From the NCBI GenBank assembly GCA_951812755.1, contig OX638329.1, forward strand, positions 3,232,522 through 3,296,521: DNA of 64,000 nucleotides, in the 5' to 3' direction. The notes under the pieces are model-generated. The model had not been told where the DNA came from. It made no database searches and saw only the letters and a list, made by a program, of their open reading frames with translations. Shown piece after piece: positions 52,685 through 61,686 of this stretch (the first letter of the stretch is position 1; every line of letters starts with the position of its first letter). This DNA is from an uncultured Latescibacterota bacterium (GTDB taxonomy: Bacteria > Latescibacterota > UBA2968). The translations under genes and the position numbers were made by a program.

Positions 52685-53301
52685 TACGACTCGCCATATC
52701 AGTGGAGGGGCCAACCGAAGAGGAGTTCGTAAAGAATGTGCTTGCAGACCATCTGCGGTCAAAAGGCGTGGAACCACAGCCTATATTACTCAATGGCAAC
52801 GTAACGGTAGAGCGGTTGGCCTCGGATATAGCAAGGCTGATTTGGAGCTTCAACCGCGTAACTTCGTTGGTTGATTTTTACGGGTTTCGTGACAAAAATA
52901 CTGCAACTCCTGAACAGTTAGAACAGCGCATACTCGAAAGAGTTGCGAGAAAGATAAATCGATCTTGGGACCAGTCGCGTGTTATTCCCTATGTCCAACA
53001 ATATGAGTTCGAGGGGCTGCTATTCTCAAATGTGGATGCCTTTGCGGATGCGATTGATGCGTCGGAAGAGTCCGTTGAAGAATTGCGGAGTATCCGAGAG
53101 AAGTTTCCGACGCCTGAGGATATTAATGACAATAGTGAAACGGCACTGAGCAAACGGATTGAGAAGATTATAAGTCAGTATGAGAAGGTCGTTGATGGTC
53201 CCCTTATAGCAATAGAGATAGGTTTGGACGCGATTCGTGTTGAATGCCCTCGGTTTAGCGACTGGCTGACGCGCTTGGAGTCTCTGGGGCGTAAAGATTG
53301 A
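52681..53301 (+). CDS. DUF4276 protein, partner of the AAA ATPase
   Basis: The product is 206 residues from a GTG at 52681; the longer frame upstream lies inside the ATPase gene. The N-terminus I-S-V-E-G-P-T-E-E-E-F with its conserved glutamates and the Q-Q-Y-E-F-E-G-L-L-F motif near residue 105 are the DUF4276 hallmarks. The E-G-x-T-E start and later D-F-Y-G-F are reminiscent of TOPRIM-type nuclease folds. I infer a metal-dependent nuclease or effector regulated by the ATPase. Confidence 0.82.
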   Translation: MIRLAISVEGPTEEEFVKNVLADHLRSKGVEPQPILLNGNVTVERLASDIARLIWSFNRVTSLVDFYGFRDKNTATPEQLEQRILERVARKINRSWDQSRVIPYVQQYEFEGLLFSNVDAFADAIDASEESVEELRSIREKFPTPEDINDNSETALSKRIEKIISQYEKVVDGPLIAIEIGLDAIRVECPRFSDWLTRLESLGRKD

Positions 53302-53366
53302 ACCTCGGTAGTGAATATTGAACTGAGTTGATGCGAATGATAGTGGATACTGGAGAAGAATGAGTT

Positions 53367-53591
53367 ATGTACAAATATGAGATCATTCTCTATTGGAGCA
53401 ATGAGGATGATGCTTTTGTGGCTGAAGTACCTGAGCTTCCCGGATGCATGGTTCATGATGACACACAAGAAGCCGCTCTCAAGAACGTCAATCAAGCGAT
53501 AGCTCTCTGGATTGATACCGCAAAAGAGTTTGGCGATCCAATACCGGAACCCAAGGGCGAGCGGCTGATGTTGGCAGCGGAAAAGAGGTAG
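53367..53591 (+). CDS. HicB-like antitoxin, orphan
   Basis: The product is 74 residues. W-S-N-E-D-D-A-F-V-A-E-V-P-E-L-P-G-C-M-V-H-D-D-T is the HicB partial RNase-H-like fold. The usual C-terminal DNA-binding part is minimal, and no hicA lies on either side (75 bases upstream is DUF4276; 5 bases downstream is the sulfite oxidase-type gene). It could be a solitary antitoxin remnant. Confidence 0.88.
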   Translation: MYKYEIILYWSNEDDAFVAEVPELPGCMVHDDTQEAALKNVNQAIALWIDTAKEFGDPIPEPKGERLMLAAEKR

Positions 53592-53596
53592 CGATT

Positions 53597-54892
53597 ATGC
53601 ACAAAAACACTAAAGAACAAGGTTTATTCGATCTCTATCAGAACAATCCCCATGAGGCTGACTACTTATTGTTTGGTCGCGAGACGCATCCCGACAGGCG
53701 TGGATTTTTGAAGAAGGCTGGGTTGGCGATGATGGGGGCAATGGTTGGGGCGGCTATCCCGTTTCATCGCAATATTCCGGCTCATTTTATTCCTGTCGCG
53801 CTCGCTTCGGAGGATATGATTCAGGGTAAGGATGGCTTGACCGTGCTCAATGATCGGCCATTGAATGCCGAAACGCCTCCGCACTTGCTCGATGATGCTA
53901 TTACTCCGACAGAGAGACATTTTATCCGCAACAATGGCATTCCGCCAGAGAATACGGATGCAGTGGGCTGGGAACTGACCATTGATGGTCTGGTGGATAC
54001 TCCCATGACGCTCAGTATTGCCGATCTCAAACAGCGATTTGAAGTTGTTAAGAGAGCACTGACACTGGAGTGCGGTGGCAATGGTCGCGCCTTTTTTAAT
54101 CCTCCTGCGGACGGTAGTCAATGGACCTATGGTGCTGTGGCGTGCTCGGAGTGGACCGGCGTTCGCCTATCTGATGTTCTCAAGGCTTCCGGGGTAAAAG
54201 ATAATGTGGTTTATACCGCGCATGTAGGTGCCGATACCCATGTTTCTGGCGAGGAAGGACAGCTTCCCCTCTCGCGCGGGGTGCCGATTGAGAAAGCCAT
54301 GGACGAACATAACCTTATCGCTTTTGCCCAGAACGGCAAAGCGATCCATCCTATGAATGGTGCGCCGTTGCGGCTGATCATTCCCGGATGGTCGGGGTCA
54401 TGCTCGCAGAAATGGCTGACCCGCATCTGGTTGCGAGATCGGGTTCACGATGGTCCGAAGATGACGGGAATGGATTATCGGGTACCCAATCGGATGATAG
54501 CGCCCGGAGAAAAGGTAGATGAGAAGGACTTCGAGATTATCCACGCTATGAAGGTCAAGTCGTTAATTACAAATCCCGCTACCGGTCACAAGATGGCAGG
54601 GAGGACTCTGGAAGTGCGCGGGCATGCGTGGGCGGGAGATCGGAAGGTTGATTCTGTTCGTGTGTCAATCGACTTTGGTGCTACATGGCTTGATACGAAG
54701 CTCGATGCGCCAGTCAATGCGTATGCATGGCAGAACTGGCGAGCGAAGGTTGCATTTCCCAAAGCTGGATATTACGAGATCTGGGCAAGGGCGACCGATT
54801 CGCAAGGTGTCAGTCAGCCACACGCCATTGTATGGAACCCGAAGGGGTATCTCAATAATTCGATGCATCGGGTCGCGGTAATTGTTAGTTAG
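53597..54892 (+). CDS. Sulfite oxidase-type molybdenum enzyme, Tat-exported
   Basis: The product is 431 residues. R-R-G-F-L-K-K-A-G-L near residue 35 is a twin-arginine signal followed by a hydrophobic stretch. The molybdopterin domain has L-T-L-E-C-G-G-N-G-R with the Mo-ligating cysteine. A C-terminal dimerisation domain with V-S-I-D-F-G-A-T-W follows. It would oxidise sulfite or a related compound in the periplasm. No haem subunit gene is beside it. Five bases separate it from hicB. Confidence 0.9.
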   Translation: MHKNTKEQGLFDLYQNNPHEADYLLFGRETHPDRRGFLKKAGLAMMGAMVGAAIPFHRNIPAHFIPVALASEDMIQGKDGLTVLNDRPLNAETPPHLLDDAITPTERHFIRNNGIPPENTDAVGWELTIDGLVDTPMTLSIADLKQRFEVVKRALTLECGGNGRAFFNPPADGSQWTYGAVACSEWTGVRLSDVLKASGVKDNVVYTAHVGADTHVSGEEGQLPLSRGVPIEKAMDEHNLIAFAQNGKAIHPMNGAPLRLIIPGWSGSCSQKWLTRIWLRDRVHDGPKMTGMDYRVPNRMIAPGEKVDEKDFEIIHAMKVKSLITNPATGHKMAGRTLEVRGHAWAGDRKVDSVRVSIDFGATWLDTKLDAPVNAYAWQNWRAKVAFPKAGYYEIWARATDSQGVSQPHAIVWNPKGYLNNSMHRVAVIVS

Positions 54893-54919
54893 GAGTTCAG
54901 ATAAAAAACAGGAGCAATT

Positions 54920-55792
54920 ATGAAGAACGGATTTTTTAAGGGTCATGGATTGGGCAATGATTATCTGGTGATGGATCCAAAAGAACTGACGTTTGAATTG
55001 ACGCCAGAGCGCATTGAGAAAATTTGTGATCGCAATTGGGGGGTGGGGAGTGATGGCATTTTGACATTGGAAGCATCTGGCCGCGCGGATTTTGGGTTGC
55101 GGATATGGAATCCTGATGGCAGTGAGGCGGAGAAATCGGGCAATGGGCTGAGGATTTTTGCGCGGTATTTGCATGCCACTGGTAAGGTAGATAAGACGGC
55201 ATTCTCAGTCGATACGCCGGGGGGACTGGTTCATATTGATTTGCATATTGACGAATGGGGCGATGCGAGTGCGGCGACTGTGGAGATGGGGGAGGCGACG
55301 TTTGAACCAGGGGCATTGCCATGTTCGCTCGGGGTGGAAGAACTGATCGAACAACCGATTACCGCTGCTGGTGAAGATATGGTATTTACAGGTGTGAGCG
55401 TGGGCAATCCCCATTGTGTGGTGTTTAAGCCCAAAGGACAAGCGTGGTCGCGCGATGATTTGTTGCGCCTGGGACCTGAGTTGGAGAACCACGAGATTTT
55501 TCCGAGGCGAACCAATGTGCAGTTGGTCGTGCCCACGGGGGATCAAAAAATTTTCATTTTGATCTGGGAACGCGGCGCAGGTGAAACGCAGGCATCGGGA
55601 TCTTCGTCGTGCGCTGCGGCGAGTGCTGCGGTGCGTTTGGGACTGGTCTCATCACCTGTGACAGTGGAGGCTCCCGGAGGCACGTTGATGATTGATGTGG
55701 ATGAAGAATTTAATCTGACAATGGCAGGACCTGTGGCAGAGGTGGCGCGCGGTACGCTGAGTCCATCTTTTTTGCGCGAGATTGGTGCCTGA
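54920..55792 (+). CDS. DapF-like epimerase lacking both catalytic cysteines
   Basis: The product is 290 residues with the full DapF fold: F-K-G-H-G-L-G-N-D-Y at the start, N-P-D-G-S-E-A-E near 64-71, G-N-P-H-C-V near 162 and E-R-G-A-G-E-T near 217. Diaminopimelate epimerase uses two cysteines, Cys73 in x-C-G-N-G and Cys217 in A-C-G-T-G. Here these are Ser73 (K-S-G-N-G) and Ser226 (A-S-G-S-S). A cysteine at 231 is not in the catalytic place. Either it works by a different base pair or on another substrate. No other lysine genes adjoin. Confidence 0.88.
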   Translation: MKNGFFKGHGLGNDYLVMDPKELTFELTPERIEKICDRNWGVGSDGILTLEASGRADFGLRIWNPDGSEAEKSGNGLRIFARYLHATGKVDKTAFSVDTPGGLVHIDLHIDEWGDASAATVEMGEATFEPGALPCSLGVEELIEQPITAAGEDMVFTGVSVGNPHCVVFKPKGQAWSRDDLLRLGPELENHEIFPRRTNVQLVVPTGDQKIFILIWERGAGETQASGSSSCAAASAAVRLGLVSSPVTVEAPGGTLMIDVDEEFNLTMAGPVAEVARGTLSPSFLREIGA

Positions 55793-55970
55793 TACAGATG
55801 ATATAAACGGTTAAAAGCCGGTTTGATATGCGAAACTGCGTTGGGTAAGCTCTGCGTGGTATCGCTTTTGAACCGGTTCGTTTTTAAGCAATTTGGAAAA
55901 CGGGTTGCGCAAAAAAGGCAGCCGATATAGTTTATATGCAACTCACCATTGCTTGCGAAAGGAATGCACC
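55793..55970. promoter_or_regulatory. Intergenic region upstream of phyH-like gene
   Basis: This 178-base gap between the DapF-like gene and the PhyH-type gene contains AT-rich segments (gatatagtttatatg at about 55923) that could hold a promoter, but I saw no convincing -35 box. An aaaggaatgcacc ribosome-binding context precedes the ATG at 55971. Confidence 0.35.
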
Positions 55971-56729
55971 ATGCCTTTGGATTCTATGGTCAAAACTTAT
56001 GAGACGCAGGGTTTTTTGACAAAAGTCGATGTGTTTTCAGAACGAGAGATCGGGCATTTTCGCGCGTTATTTAACGATTTGGAAGCGCGTGAAGGCAAGG
56101 AGGAGTGCCAGATCGGTCTGCAGGGGCGGCATTTTGACGAGGCATTTGTCTGGCAGTTGGCAACGGATAAGCGCATCTTAGACATAATGCAGACAGTGAT
56201 GGGCGATAATGTGATGCTATTATCCACCCACTTTTTTTGCAAATATCCCGATCCAGAGGCAAAGATATTTGTGGCGTGGCATCAGGATATTACGTACTGG
56301 GGGCTGAAACCGCCCATTGCACACACGGCCTGGATCGCCATTGACGATGCGGATGTGGAGAATGGGTGTATGCGTTTTATTCCGGAATCGCACAAAAATG
56401 GGATTGCCATGCACGGCAAGTCAGAGCGCGAGGGCAATTTGCTGAGTATTAACCAGGAGATCCCGGATGAATATGTCGATGATAGCGCGGCGGTCGATAT
56501 TGTATTGAAGGCCGGGCAGATGTCGGTTCACGATGGGCAATTGTTTCACGCGAGCAATCCCAATCGGTCAAACCGGCGGCGATGTGGGTTGACCGTAAGA
56601 TTTATTCCACCACATGTCAAACAGACCACGCTCAATTCACATAAGCAAGCGTGGCAGCCGATTGTGTTGCGCGGTGAAGATCAATTTAGACACTTCTCAC
56701 AGGTCGGGATGCCGTTTCCATTGTCGTGA
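55971..56729 (+). CDS. Phytanoyl-CoA dioxygenase (PhyH) family protein
   Basis: The product is 252 residues from the ATG at 55971 (AAAGGA upstream). W-H-Q-D-I-T-Y-W gives the H-x-D iron ligands, and V-H-D-G-Q-L-F-H-A-S the distal histidine, with R-R-R-C-G-L-T-V-R-F for 2-oxoglutarate binding. It is a Fe(II)/2-oxoglutarate oxygenase; the substrate is not deducible. This family is often greatly expanded in Latescibacterota-like genomes. Confidence 0.93.
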   Translation: MPLDSMVKTYETQGFLTKVDVFSEREIGHFRALFNDLEAREGKEECQIGLQGRHFDEAFVWQLATDKRILDIMQTVMGDNVMLLSTHFFCKYPDPEAKIFVAWHQDITYWGLKPPIAHTAWIAIDDADVENGCMRFIPESHKNGIAMHGKSEREGNLLSINQEIPDEYVDDSAAVDIVLKAGQMSVHDGQLFHASNPNRSNRRRCGLTVRFIPPHVKQTTLNSHKQAWQPIVLRGEDQFRHFSQVGMPFPLS

Positions 56730-56744
56730 TAAAGGAACTTGATA

Positions 56745-58091
56745 ATGGCAAAGCAGCAAATATTAAAAAATGATCCCCAAAATGATCAGGACAAGGGTAT
56801 TACTGCAATTTCTGTACAGGGGTTCAAATCGCTTGCCAATGAGAGTCGGATTGAAATTCGTCCGCTGACAATATTGGCGGGTGCGAACAGTTCTGGCAAA
56901 TCGAGTATCATGCAACCCCTGTTGCTGATGAAGCAGACGCTTGAAGCGAGTTATGACCCCGGACCACTTTTGTTGAATGGTCCAAATGTAAATTTTACTT
57001 CTTTTGACCAATTCATTTCGCGTTTGCAGAAAAATTCTGATTGCCAAGGATTCAGTGTCGAAATAAACCACGCAGCATATCCGACGCTTAAAGTTGTGTT
57101 TTCTCTTAATGAAGATCAAACGCTAGAAATCCGAGAAATGATTATTGGAGTAGGTAATTATTCTTTTTCTTTAAGTCCAAACCAAAGTTCTGGTGAACTA
57201 GAAAAGGTTATATCAATAGTTAGGCAAAAAAAATTACCTGAAGGCATGAAGTGGTCGGTTTTCAGAAATCGGTGTTTTCTCAATGTCGCGTTTGAGGCTC
57301 TTAACGATGAGGCAAAAGTTAAGTTCTCACCGGTGCTTCAAATTTACGAGTCCGGGATATTTTCTTTTTTTGTTTTTCAAGAAGAACTACACAATATGAT
57401 TCACGTCCCTGGATTACGCGACAATCCCCAGCGTGATTATCCCAGGACTGCTACGAGCACTGATTTCCCTGGTACATTTGAAAATTATGTCGCCACGATT
57501 ATCGCAGAATGGCAGGAAAACGGAGATGACCGGCTAAAGCGTCTGGAAGCTATGCTGTCAGACCTTGGTCTAACATGGAAAATTTTTGCCAAAGTCGTTA
57601 ATGATGCGCAAATTGAGTTGCTGGTTGGACGATTACCAAAAGCGAGGCGAGGTGGTAAAGATCTCGTAAGTATCTCAGATGTTGGTCTTGGCGTTTCGCA
57701 AGTACTGCCCGTGCTTGTCGCGCTTTTGGTTGCAAAGCCGGGGCAACTGGTGTATCTCGAACAGCCGGAGTTGCACCTGCACCCGCGAGCGCAATATGCA
57801 CTGGCAAAAATTTTGGCAGAGACAGCGAAGCGCGGTGTGAAGTTGGTAGTGGAGACACACAGTGCTTTGTTATTACTGAATGTACAGACGTTGGTGGCAC
57901 AGCGTGATCTTGATCCAGATCTGGTAAAGCTACACTGGTTTTTGCGTAGTGATGAAGATGGAACGACGTCAATCGAAAGTGCTGATCTGGACGAAAATGG
58001 GGCTTTTGGGGATTGGCCAGAGGACTTTGGCGATATTGAATGGAAGGCAGAGGGTGCATATTTGGATGCGGTGGAAGAGCGGGGAGAATAA
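56745..58091 (+). CDS. AAA family ATPase (DUF3696/AAA_15 type), partner of a PIN-like gene
   Basis: The product is 448 residues. I-S-V-Q-G-F-K-S-L-A is followed by Walker A G-A-N-S-S-G-K-S-S at about residue 46, Walker B V-Y-L-E-Q-P-E-L-H-L-H-P near 336 and V-V-E-T-H-S near 368, the DUF3696 layout. It differs from the ATPase at 51.5 kb and is not its recent duplicate. AAAGGA precedes the ATG at 56745. Its TAA overlaps the ATG of the PIN-like gene (TAATG), which shows they act together. Likely a nuclease-controlling ATPase; a defence role is inferred. Confidence 0.88.
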   Translation: MAKQQILKNDPQNDQDKGITAISVQGFKSLANESRIEIRPLTILAGANSSGKSSIMQPLLLMKQTLEASYDPGPLLLNGPNVNFTSFDQFISRLQKNSDCQGFSVEINHAAYPTLKVVFSLNEDQTLEIREMIIGVGNYSFSLSPNQSSGELEKVISIVRQKKLPEGMKWSVFRNRCFLNVAFEALNDEAKVKFSPVLQIYESGIFSFFVFQEELHNMIHVPGLRDNPQRDYPRTATSTDFPGTFENYVATIIAEWQENGDDRLKRLEAMLSDLGLTWKIFAKVVNDAQIELLVGRLPKARRGGKDLVSISDVGLGVSQVLPVLVALLVAKPGQLVYLEQPELHLHPRAQYALAKILAETAKRGVKLVVETHSALLLLNVQTLVAQRDLDPDLVKLHWFLRSDEDGTTSIESADLDENGAFGDWPEDFGDIEWKAEGAYLDAVEERGE

Positions 58092-58805
58092 TGGCAAATC
58101 AGGGTTCTCGGCGATTGGTGATTGATGCCGATGTGGTGCATTCTGCGGGTGAAACGGAGCATCCGGTTTCAAGCGCGTGTCGGAGATTTTTGGAGACGGT
58201 ATTAGATGCTGGGCACCGGGTTGTGATGACAGATGCTATAATGATAGAATGGCGTAATCACCTGTCCAGATATTCGAGAAGATGGCGCAGGCAAATGTAC
58301 GGTCGTAGGCGGGTTTATCGCATTGAGAAGGAAAAGGAACGCGATAACAATTTGCGAAATAGAATTGATCAGGCCGTGCATAGGGATCAGAAGGCGATTG
58401 TTGACAAAGATGTTCATCTCATTGAAGCGGCGATTGCAACGGATCGGCTGGTTACTTCTAAGAAGCTGTTTTAAAATTAATACCTGATGCTACGGATGTC
58501 CGGCGTTTTGTCATGCTGAGCGTAGCCGAAGCATCTTTTCCACCTACTTTAGTAGCAGATTCTTCGACTACGCTACGCTCCGCTCAGAATGACAGGACAA
58601 TAGATCATAGCCGGGGAGGGGCAAAATGAGTTTTAAAACAGTCTCTAAGGATGAAAGCGCACGCGGCGCATTTAAGGATGCATCGGATAGGGTAGTGGAT
58701 TTGCAGCAAATCGTGTGGGTAAATCCGACTCAGGATGAAGAAACGCCTATTGACTGGTTGCAGAATGGTGCGAGGGCTGAAGCGCATCGTATGTTGGGCG
58801 CGTGA
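58091..58805 (+). pseudogene. PIN-like nuclease gene interrupted by a MITE
   Basis: The first part (58091-58461) encodes L-V-I-D-A-D-V, M-I-E-W and H-L-I-E-A-A-I-A-T-D-R-L-V-T-S, a PIN-domain pattern with acidic residues at about 12, 53, 107 and 118. The element at 58462-58645 then ends the frame at 58474. After it the coding sequence resumes (K-D-E-S-A-R-G-A-F-K-D, W-V-N-P-T-Q-D-E-E, ending M-L-G-A) to a TGA at 58803-58805. Removing 187 bases (element plus one TAA copy) joins the two parts in frame to 175 residues. The current gene makes only a truncated protein. Confidence 0.85.
58459..58648. mobile_element. MITE-like element, copy B (184 bp plus TAA duplications)
   Basis: It lies at 58462-58645 between TAA triplets (58459-58461 and 58646-58648). 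Ends are GAAGCTGTTTTAAAA on the left and, read inward from the right, GAGACTGTTTTAAAA. It is inverted relative to copy A at 32.7 kb; I count 17 mismatches and no gaps. The 3-base duplication and lack of coding capacity suggest mobilisation by a foreign transposase, perhaps of an IS5-like family (inference). Confidence 0.9.
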
Positions 58806-58831
58806 TCTAACTATTAGTTTAAGGGGTAGAT

Positions 58832-59680
58832 ATGTCAAAAAGAAAAGTGCTCATTACCGGGGGGACGGGTTATGTGGCCGGGCGGATGTTGCCTGTATTG
58901 CGCGAGCGATATGATCTGACAATTTTAGATGTGAAGACGACCAATCGCGAAGGCGAGGAAGTACGCGATGTGGTGATTGCGGATTTGACGAATCGGGACC
59001 GAGATGCGTATCGGGAGTATTTTAGGGGGCAGGATGCGATTATCCACTGCGGATTTGTGCGGACAAGAGACGATGCGGATCGCTTCTGGGCAGAGATGAC
59101 GAATATCGATATGGCGCACAATGTGTATCAGACTTGTGTGGAGGAAAATGTTCGACGTGCTGTGATCATCAGTTCAAATCACGCGGCAGATTATTACGAA
59201 AATCTGATCTGGGCGGGCAAGCAGGAATTTGTAACGCCAGAGATGTATCCGCTTTCCGACAATTATTACGGCTGGGCAAAGGCGCAATATGAGTTGTTGG
59301 GCTTCACCTTTGCAACGGGATTGATGAACGGCGGCAAAAAATTGGAGAATGTGCAGATTCGAATAGGAGGCCCGCGCGAGACCGATATGGATCGCGCGAA
59401 ATCCACGAATCTGAAAAGCATGCATCGGGGATTGGGCGCGTATTTGAGCATTCGGGATCAGGTGCAGTTGATTGTGAAAAGCATTGAGGCTGAAAATATT
59501 GAAAATGAACATGGTATCCCATTTCAAATTTTTTACGGCATTAGCGGCAATTCACACAATTTCTGGACGATTTCCAATGCGCGAAAGAAAATCGGCTATG
59601 AACCCGAGGACAATAGTCAGGTGAAATTTGCCGAGCAATTGTCAAAAGTGTTGTTAGAGGCGCGAGAAACATCAGAATGA
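58832..59680 (+). CDS. NAD(P)-dependent oxidoreductase (extended SDR)
   Basis: The product is 282 residues. T-G-G-T-G-Y-V-A-G is the dinucleotide motif, I-I-S-S-N-H the serine strand and Y-G-W-A-K the Tyr-Lys pair; a resemblance to uronate dehydrogenases is possible. It overlaps dusB by 4 bases. The upstream neighbour is the PIN-like pseudogene. Confidence 0.86.
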   Translation: MSKRKVLITGGTGYVAGRMLPVLRERYDLTILDVKTTNREGEEVRDVVIADLTNRDRDAYREYFRGQDAIIHCGFVRTRDDADRFWAEMTNIDMAHNVYQTCVEENVRRAVIISSNHAADYYENLIWAGKQEFVTPEMYPLSDNYYGWAKAQYELLGFTFATGLMNGGKKLENVQIRIGGPRETDMDRAKSTNLKSMHRGLGAYLSIRDQVQLIVKSIEAENIENEHGIPFQIFYGISGNSHNFWTISNARKKIGYEPEDNSQVKFAEQLSKVLLEARETSE

Positions 59681-60657
59681 ATGATATGGGCGTAAAAATC
59701 GGTGGGGTAAATATCCCCGGTCGGACAGCGCTGGCACCACTGGCTGGTATTACAGACCGGTCGTTTCGCATGCTGTGCCGGCAACAGGGTGCGAGCTTTG
59801 CGGTTACAGAGATGGTCAGTGCCAGGGGGCTGGCTGACGGCAGTGAGCGGTCGAATCAATATCTCGATTTTGAAGCCGATGAGTTTCCGATTTCCGCGCA
59901 GTTGTTCGGATCAGAACCCGAGGTCATGGCCGAAGGTGCACGGGTTGTGGCAGAGCGAAAACCGGATATTATCGATATCAATTGTGGGTGTCCGGTAAAA
60001 AAAATCGTGACGCGAAATGCGGGTGCAGCCCTGCTCAATACACCTGAAAGATTGGGACAGATCATTGCCGCAATGGTGCGAGCCGTGGATATTCCTGTGA
60101 CGCTGAAAATTAGAAGTGGATGGTCGCAAGCCAATCAGGCAGTTGCAGTTGCGCGGATTGCTGAAGATTCTGGTGCAGCGGCAATTGCCGTGCATGGGCG
60201 CACGCGCGAGGCAAAATTTGGGGGCCGCGCAGACTGGGATATTATCGCGGAAGTCAAAAACGCGGTTTCTATTCCCGTAATCGGTAATGGCGATGTGCGT
60301 GGTCCAGAGGCCGCAAAGGAGATAATGCAGAAAACGGGTTGTGATCTGGTGATGGTGGGGCGATGGGCTATTGGCAATCCATGGCTTTTTAAGCGCATGG
60401 AAGTCTTTCTGAATACGGGAGAATTATTGCCCGGACCAACGGAAGATGACCGTCTGGAAATGGCCGTTCACCATCTCAAGGCGTCTATCGCGTTTAAGGG
60501 CTTGCGCTATGGCGTCCTGGAAATGCGCCGGCACCTCGCGGCATATATCAAGGGGGTGCCCGGCGCGGCGCGTTATCGCCGCACGTTGATGACAGAAGAC
60601 GATCCGAATCATCTCATGGATTTGCTGGGACAGATCAAAGCGGAGGGGGCGGCGTGA
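59677..60657 (+). CDS. dusB: tRNA-dihydrouridine synthase
   Basis: The product is 326 residues. [13 protein letters not shown] opens the FMN barrel, [12 protein letters not shown] carries the catalytic cysteine, and K-I-R-S-G-W, H-G-R-T-R-E and G-N-G-D-V follow in order. It reduces uridines in the tRNA D loop. DusB is the most likely subtype, but the site was not tested. The GTG of larB overlaps its stop by 4 bases. Confidence 0.93.
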   Translation: MNDMGVKIGGVNIPGRTALAPLAGITDRSFRMLCRQQGASFAVTEMVSARGLADGSERSNQYLDFEADEFPISAQLFGSEPEVMAEGARVVAERKPDIIDINCGCPVKKIVTRNAGAALLNTPERLGQIIAAMVRAVDIPVTLKIRSGWSQANQAVAVARIAEDSGAAAIAVHGRTREAKFGGRADWDIIAEVKNAVSIPVIGNGDVRGPEAAKEIMQKTGCDLVMVGRWAIGNPWLFKRMEVFLNTGELLPGPTEDDRLEMAVHHLKASIAFKGLRYGVLEMRRHLAAYIKGVPGAARYRRTLMTEDDPNHLMDLLGQIKAEGAA

Positions 60658-61412
60658 CACCAGAACGCATACGCGCGTTGTTAGAGGCTGTTGCACAGGG
60701 ACAAACAGATGTGGATGAGGCATTTGCAAACCTCGCACACTTGCCGTTTGAAGAGCTTGGTTTTGCGCGCATTGACCATCATCGCACGATGAGACAGGGA
60801 TTCCCCGAGGTTATTTTTTGTGAGGGAAAGACCGTTGAGCAAGTGGTCGCCATAGCAGACCGCATTGTGTCATCGGGCGCGGCACTGCTGGCGACGCGCA
60901 CAAATGCAGAGATGCGCGATGCTCTGGTCGCAAAATATCCCGAGGCAAATGTCAACGCGCTCGCTCGCACGGTGGTCGTCGCAGGAGAGATTCCCGCTGC
61001 GGAAACAATCGGTAAAATTCTGGTTGTGTCCGCGGGCACATCCGATTTGCCAGTGGCAGAAGAAGCCGTGGAAACTGCGCGGGTGATGGGCAATGAAGTC
61101 GAAACACTTTACGATGTGGGAGTTGCCGGGATTCACCGTTTGCTGGCGTGTCGAGAACGTCTATCGGATGCGAGTGTGATTATCGTGGTGGCCGGTATGG
61201 AAGGTGCACTGCCCAGTGTGGTCGGTGGTCTGGTCAATGTACCGCTTATTGCCGTACCGACTAGCGTGGGATATGGGGCGAGTTTTAAGGGGTTAGCAGC
61301 ACTGCTGGGTATGTTGAACAGTTGCGCGTCGGGCGTGACCGTGGTCAATATCGACAATGGATTTGGGGCGGGGGTCGCGGCGAGCAAGATTAATCGGCTT
61401 CGGGCGGGGTGA
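60654..61412 (+). CDS. larB: LarB-type nickel-pincer cofactor synthase
   Basis: The product is 252 residues, GTG start. The N-terminal LarB domain ([19 protein letters not shown]) is followed by a PurE-like C-terminal domain with [16 protein letters not shown] and G-Y-G-A-S-F-K-G. LarB carboxylates and hydrolyses nicotinic acid adenine dinucleotide in making the nickel-pincer cofactor. No larC or larE is nearby; the pairing with dusB is probably just cotranscription. Confidence 0.93.
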   Translation: MTPERIRALLEAVAQGQTDVDEAFANLAHLPFEELGFARIDHHRTMRQGFPEVIFCEGKTVEQVVAIADRIVSSGAALLATRTNAEMRDALVAKYPEANVNALARTVVVAGEIPAAETIGKILVVSAGTSDLPVAEEAVETARVMGNEVETLYDVGVAGIHRLLACRERLSDASVIIVVAGMEGALPSVVGGLVNVPLIAVPTSVGYGASFKGLAALLGMLNSCASGVTVVNIDNGFGAGVAASKINRLRAG

Positions 61413-61461
61413 TTACGAAGGAACGAATCTGTGTACGCCCGTTTTTAATGAGGATTTTGTT

Positions 61462-61686
61462 ATGACAACATTAGATCATATTTCTCAACATTTGCAAACT
61501 CTTCCAGAGCCTGTACTGCGGGAAGTTCTCGATTTTGTCGAATTTCTTAAATCGCGGCACAAAATACCGAAGGACCGTGAAGAAGATACGATGTGGACTG
61601 ACTTATCTCTTACATCGGCGATGCGTGGTCTGGAAGATGAAGAAGCGCCTTATACACTGACAGATATCAAGGAATCTTTTAGATGA
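61462..61686 (+). CDS. DUF2281-type antitoxin
   Basis: The product is 74 residues from the ATG at 61462; the longer frame overlaps larB. I-S-Q-H-L-Q-T-L-P-E-P-V-L-R-E-V-L-D-F-V-E-F-L is the DUF2281 signature, with a disordered tail. Its stop overlaps the toxin ATG by 4 bases. Such proteins are antitoxins for PIN or PemK toxins. Confidence 0.85.
   Translation: MTTLDHISQHLQTLPEPVLREVLDFVEFLKSRHKIPKDREEDTMWTDLSLTSAMRGLEDEEAPYTLTDIKESFR

Noticed and set aside
51391-53318. Ten-base tagtgaatat on both sides of the ATPase-DUF4276 pair as a possible insertion duplication
   Set aside because: It is short and AT-rich, and the surrounding bases do not match. Chance is the better explanation without an empty site.
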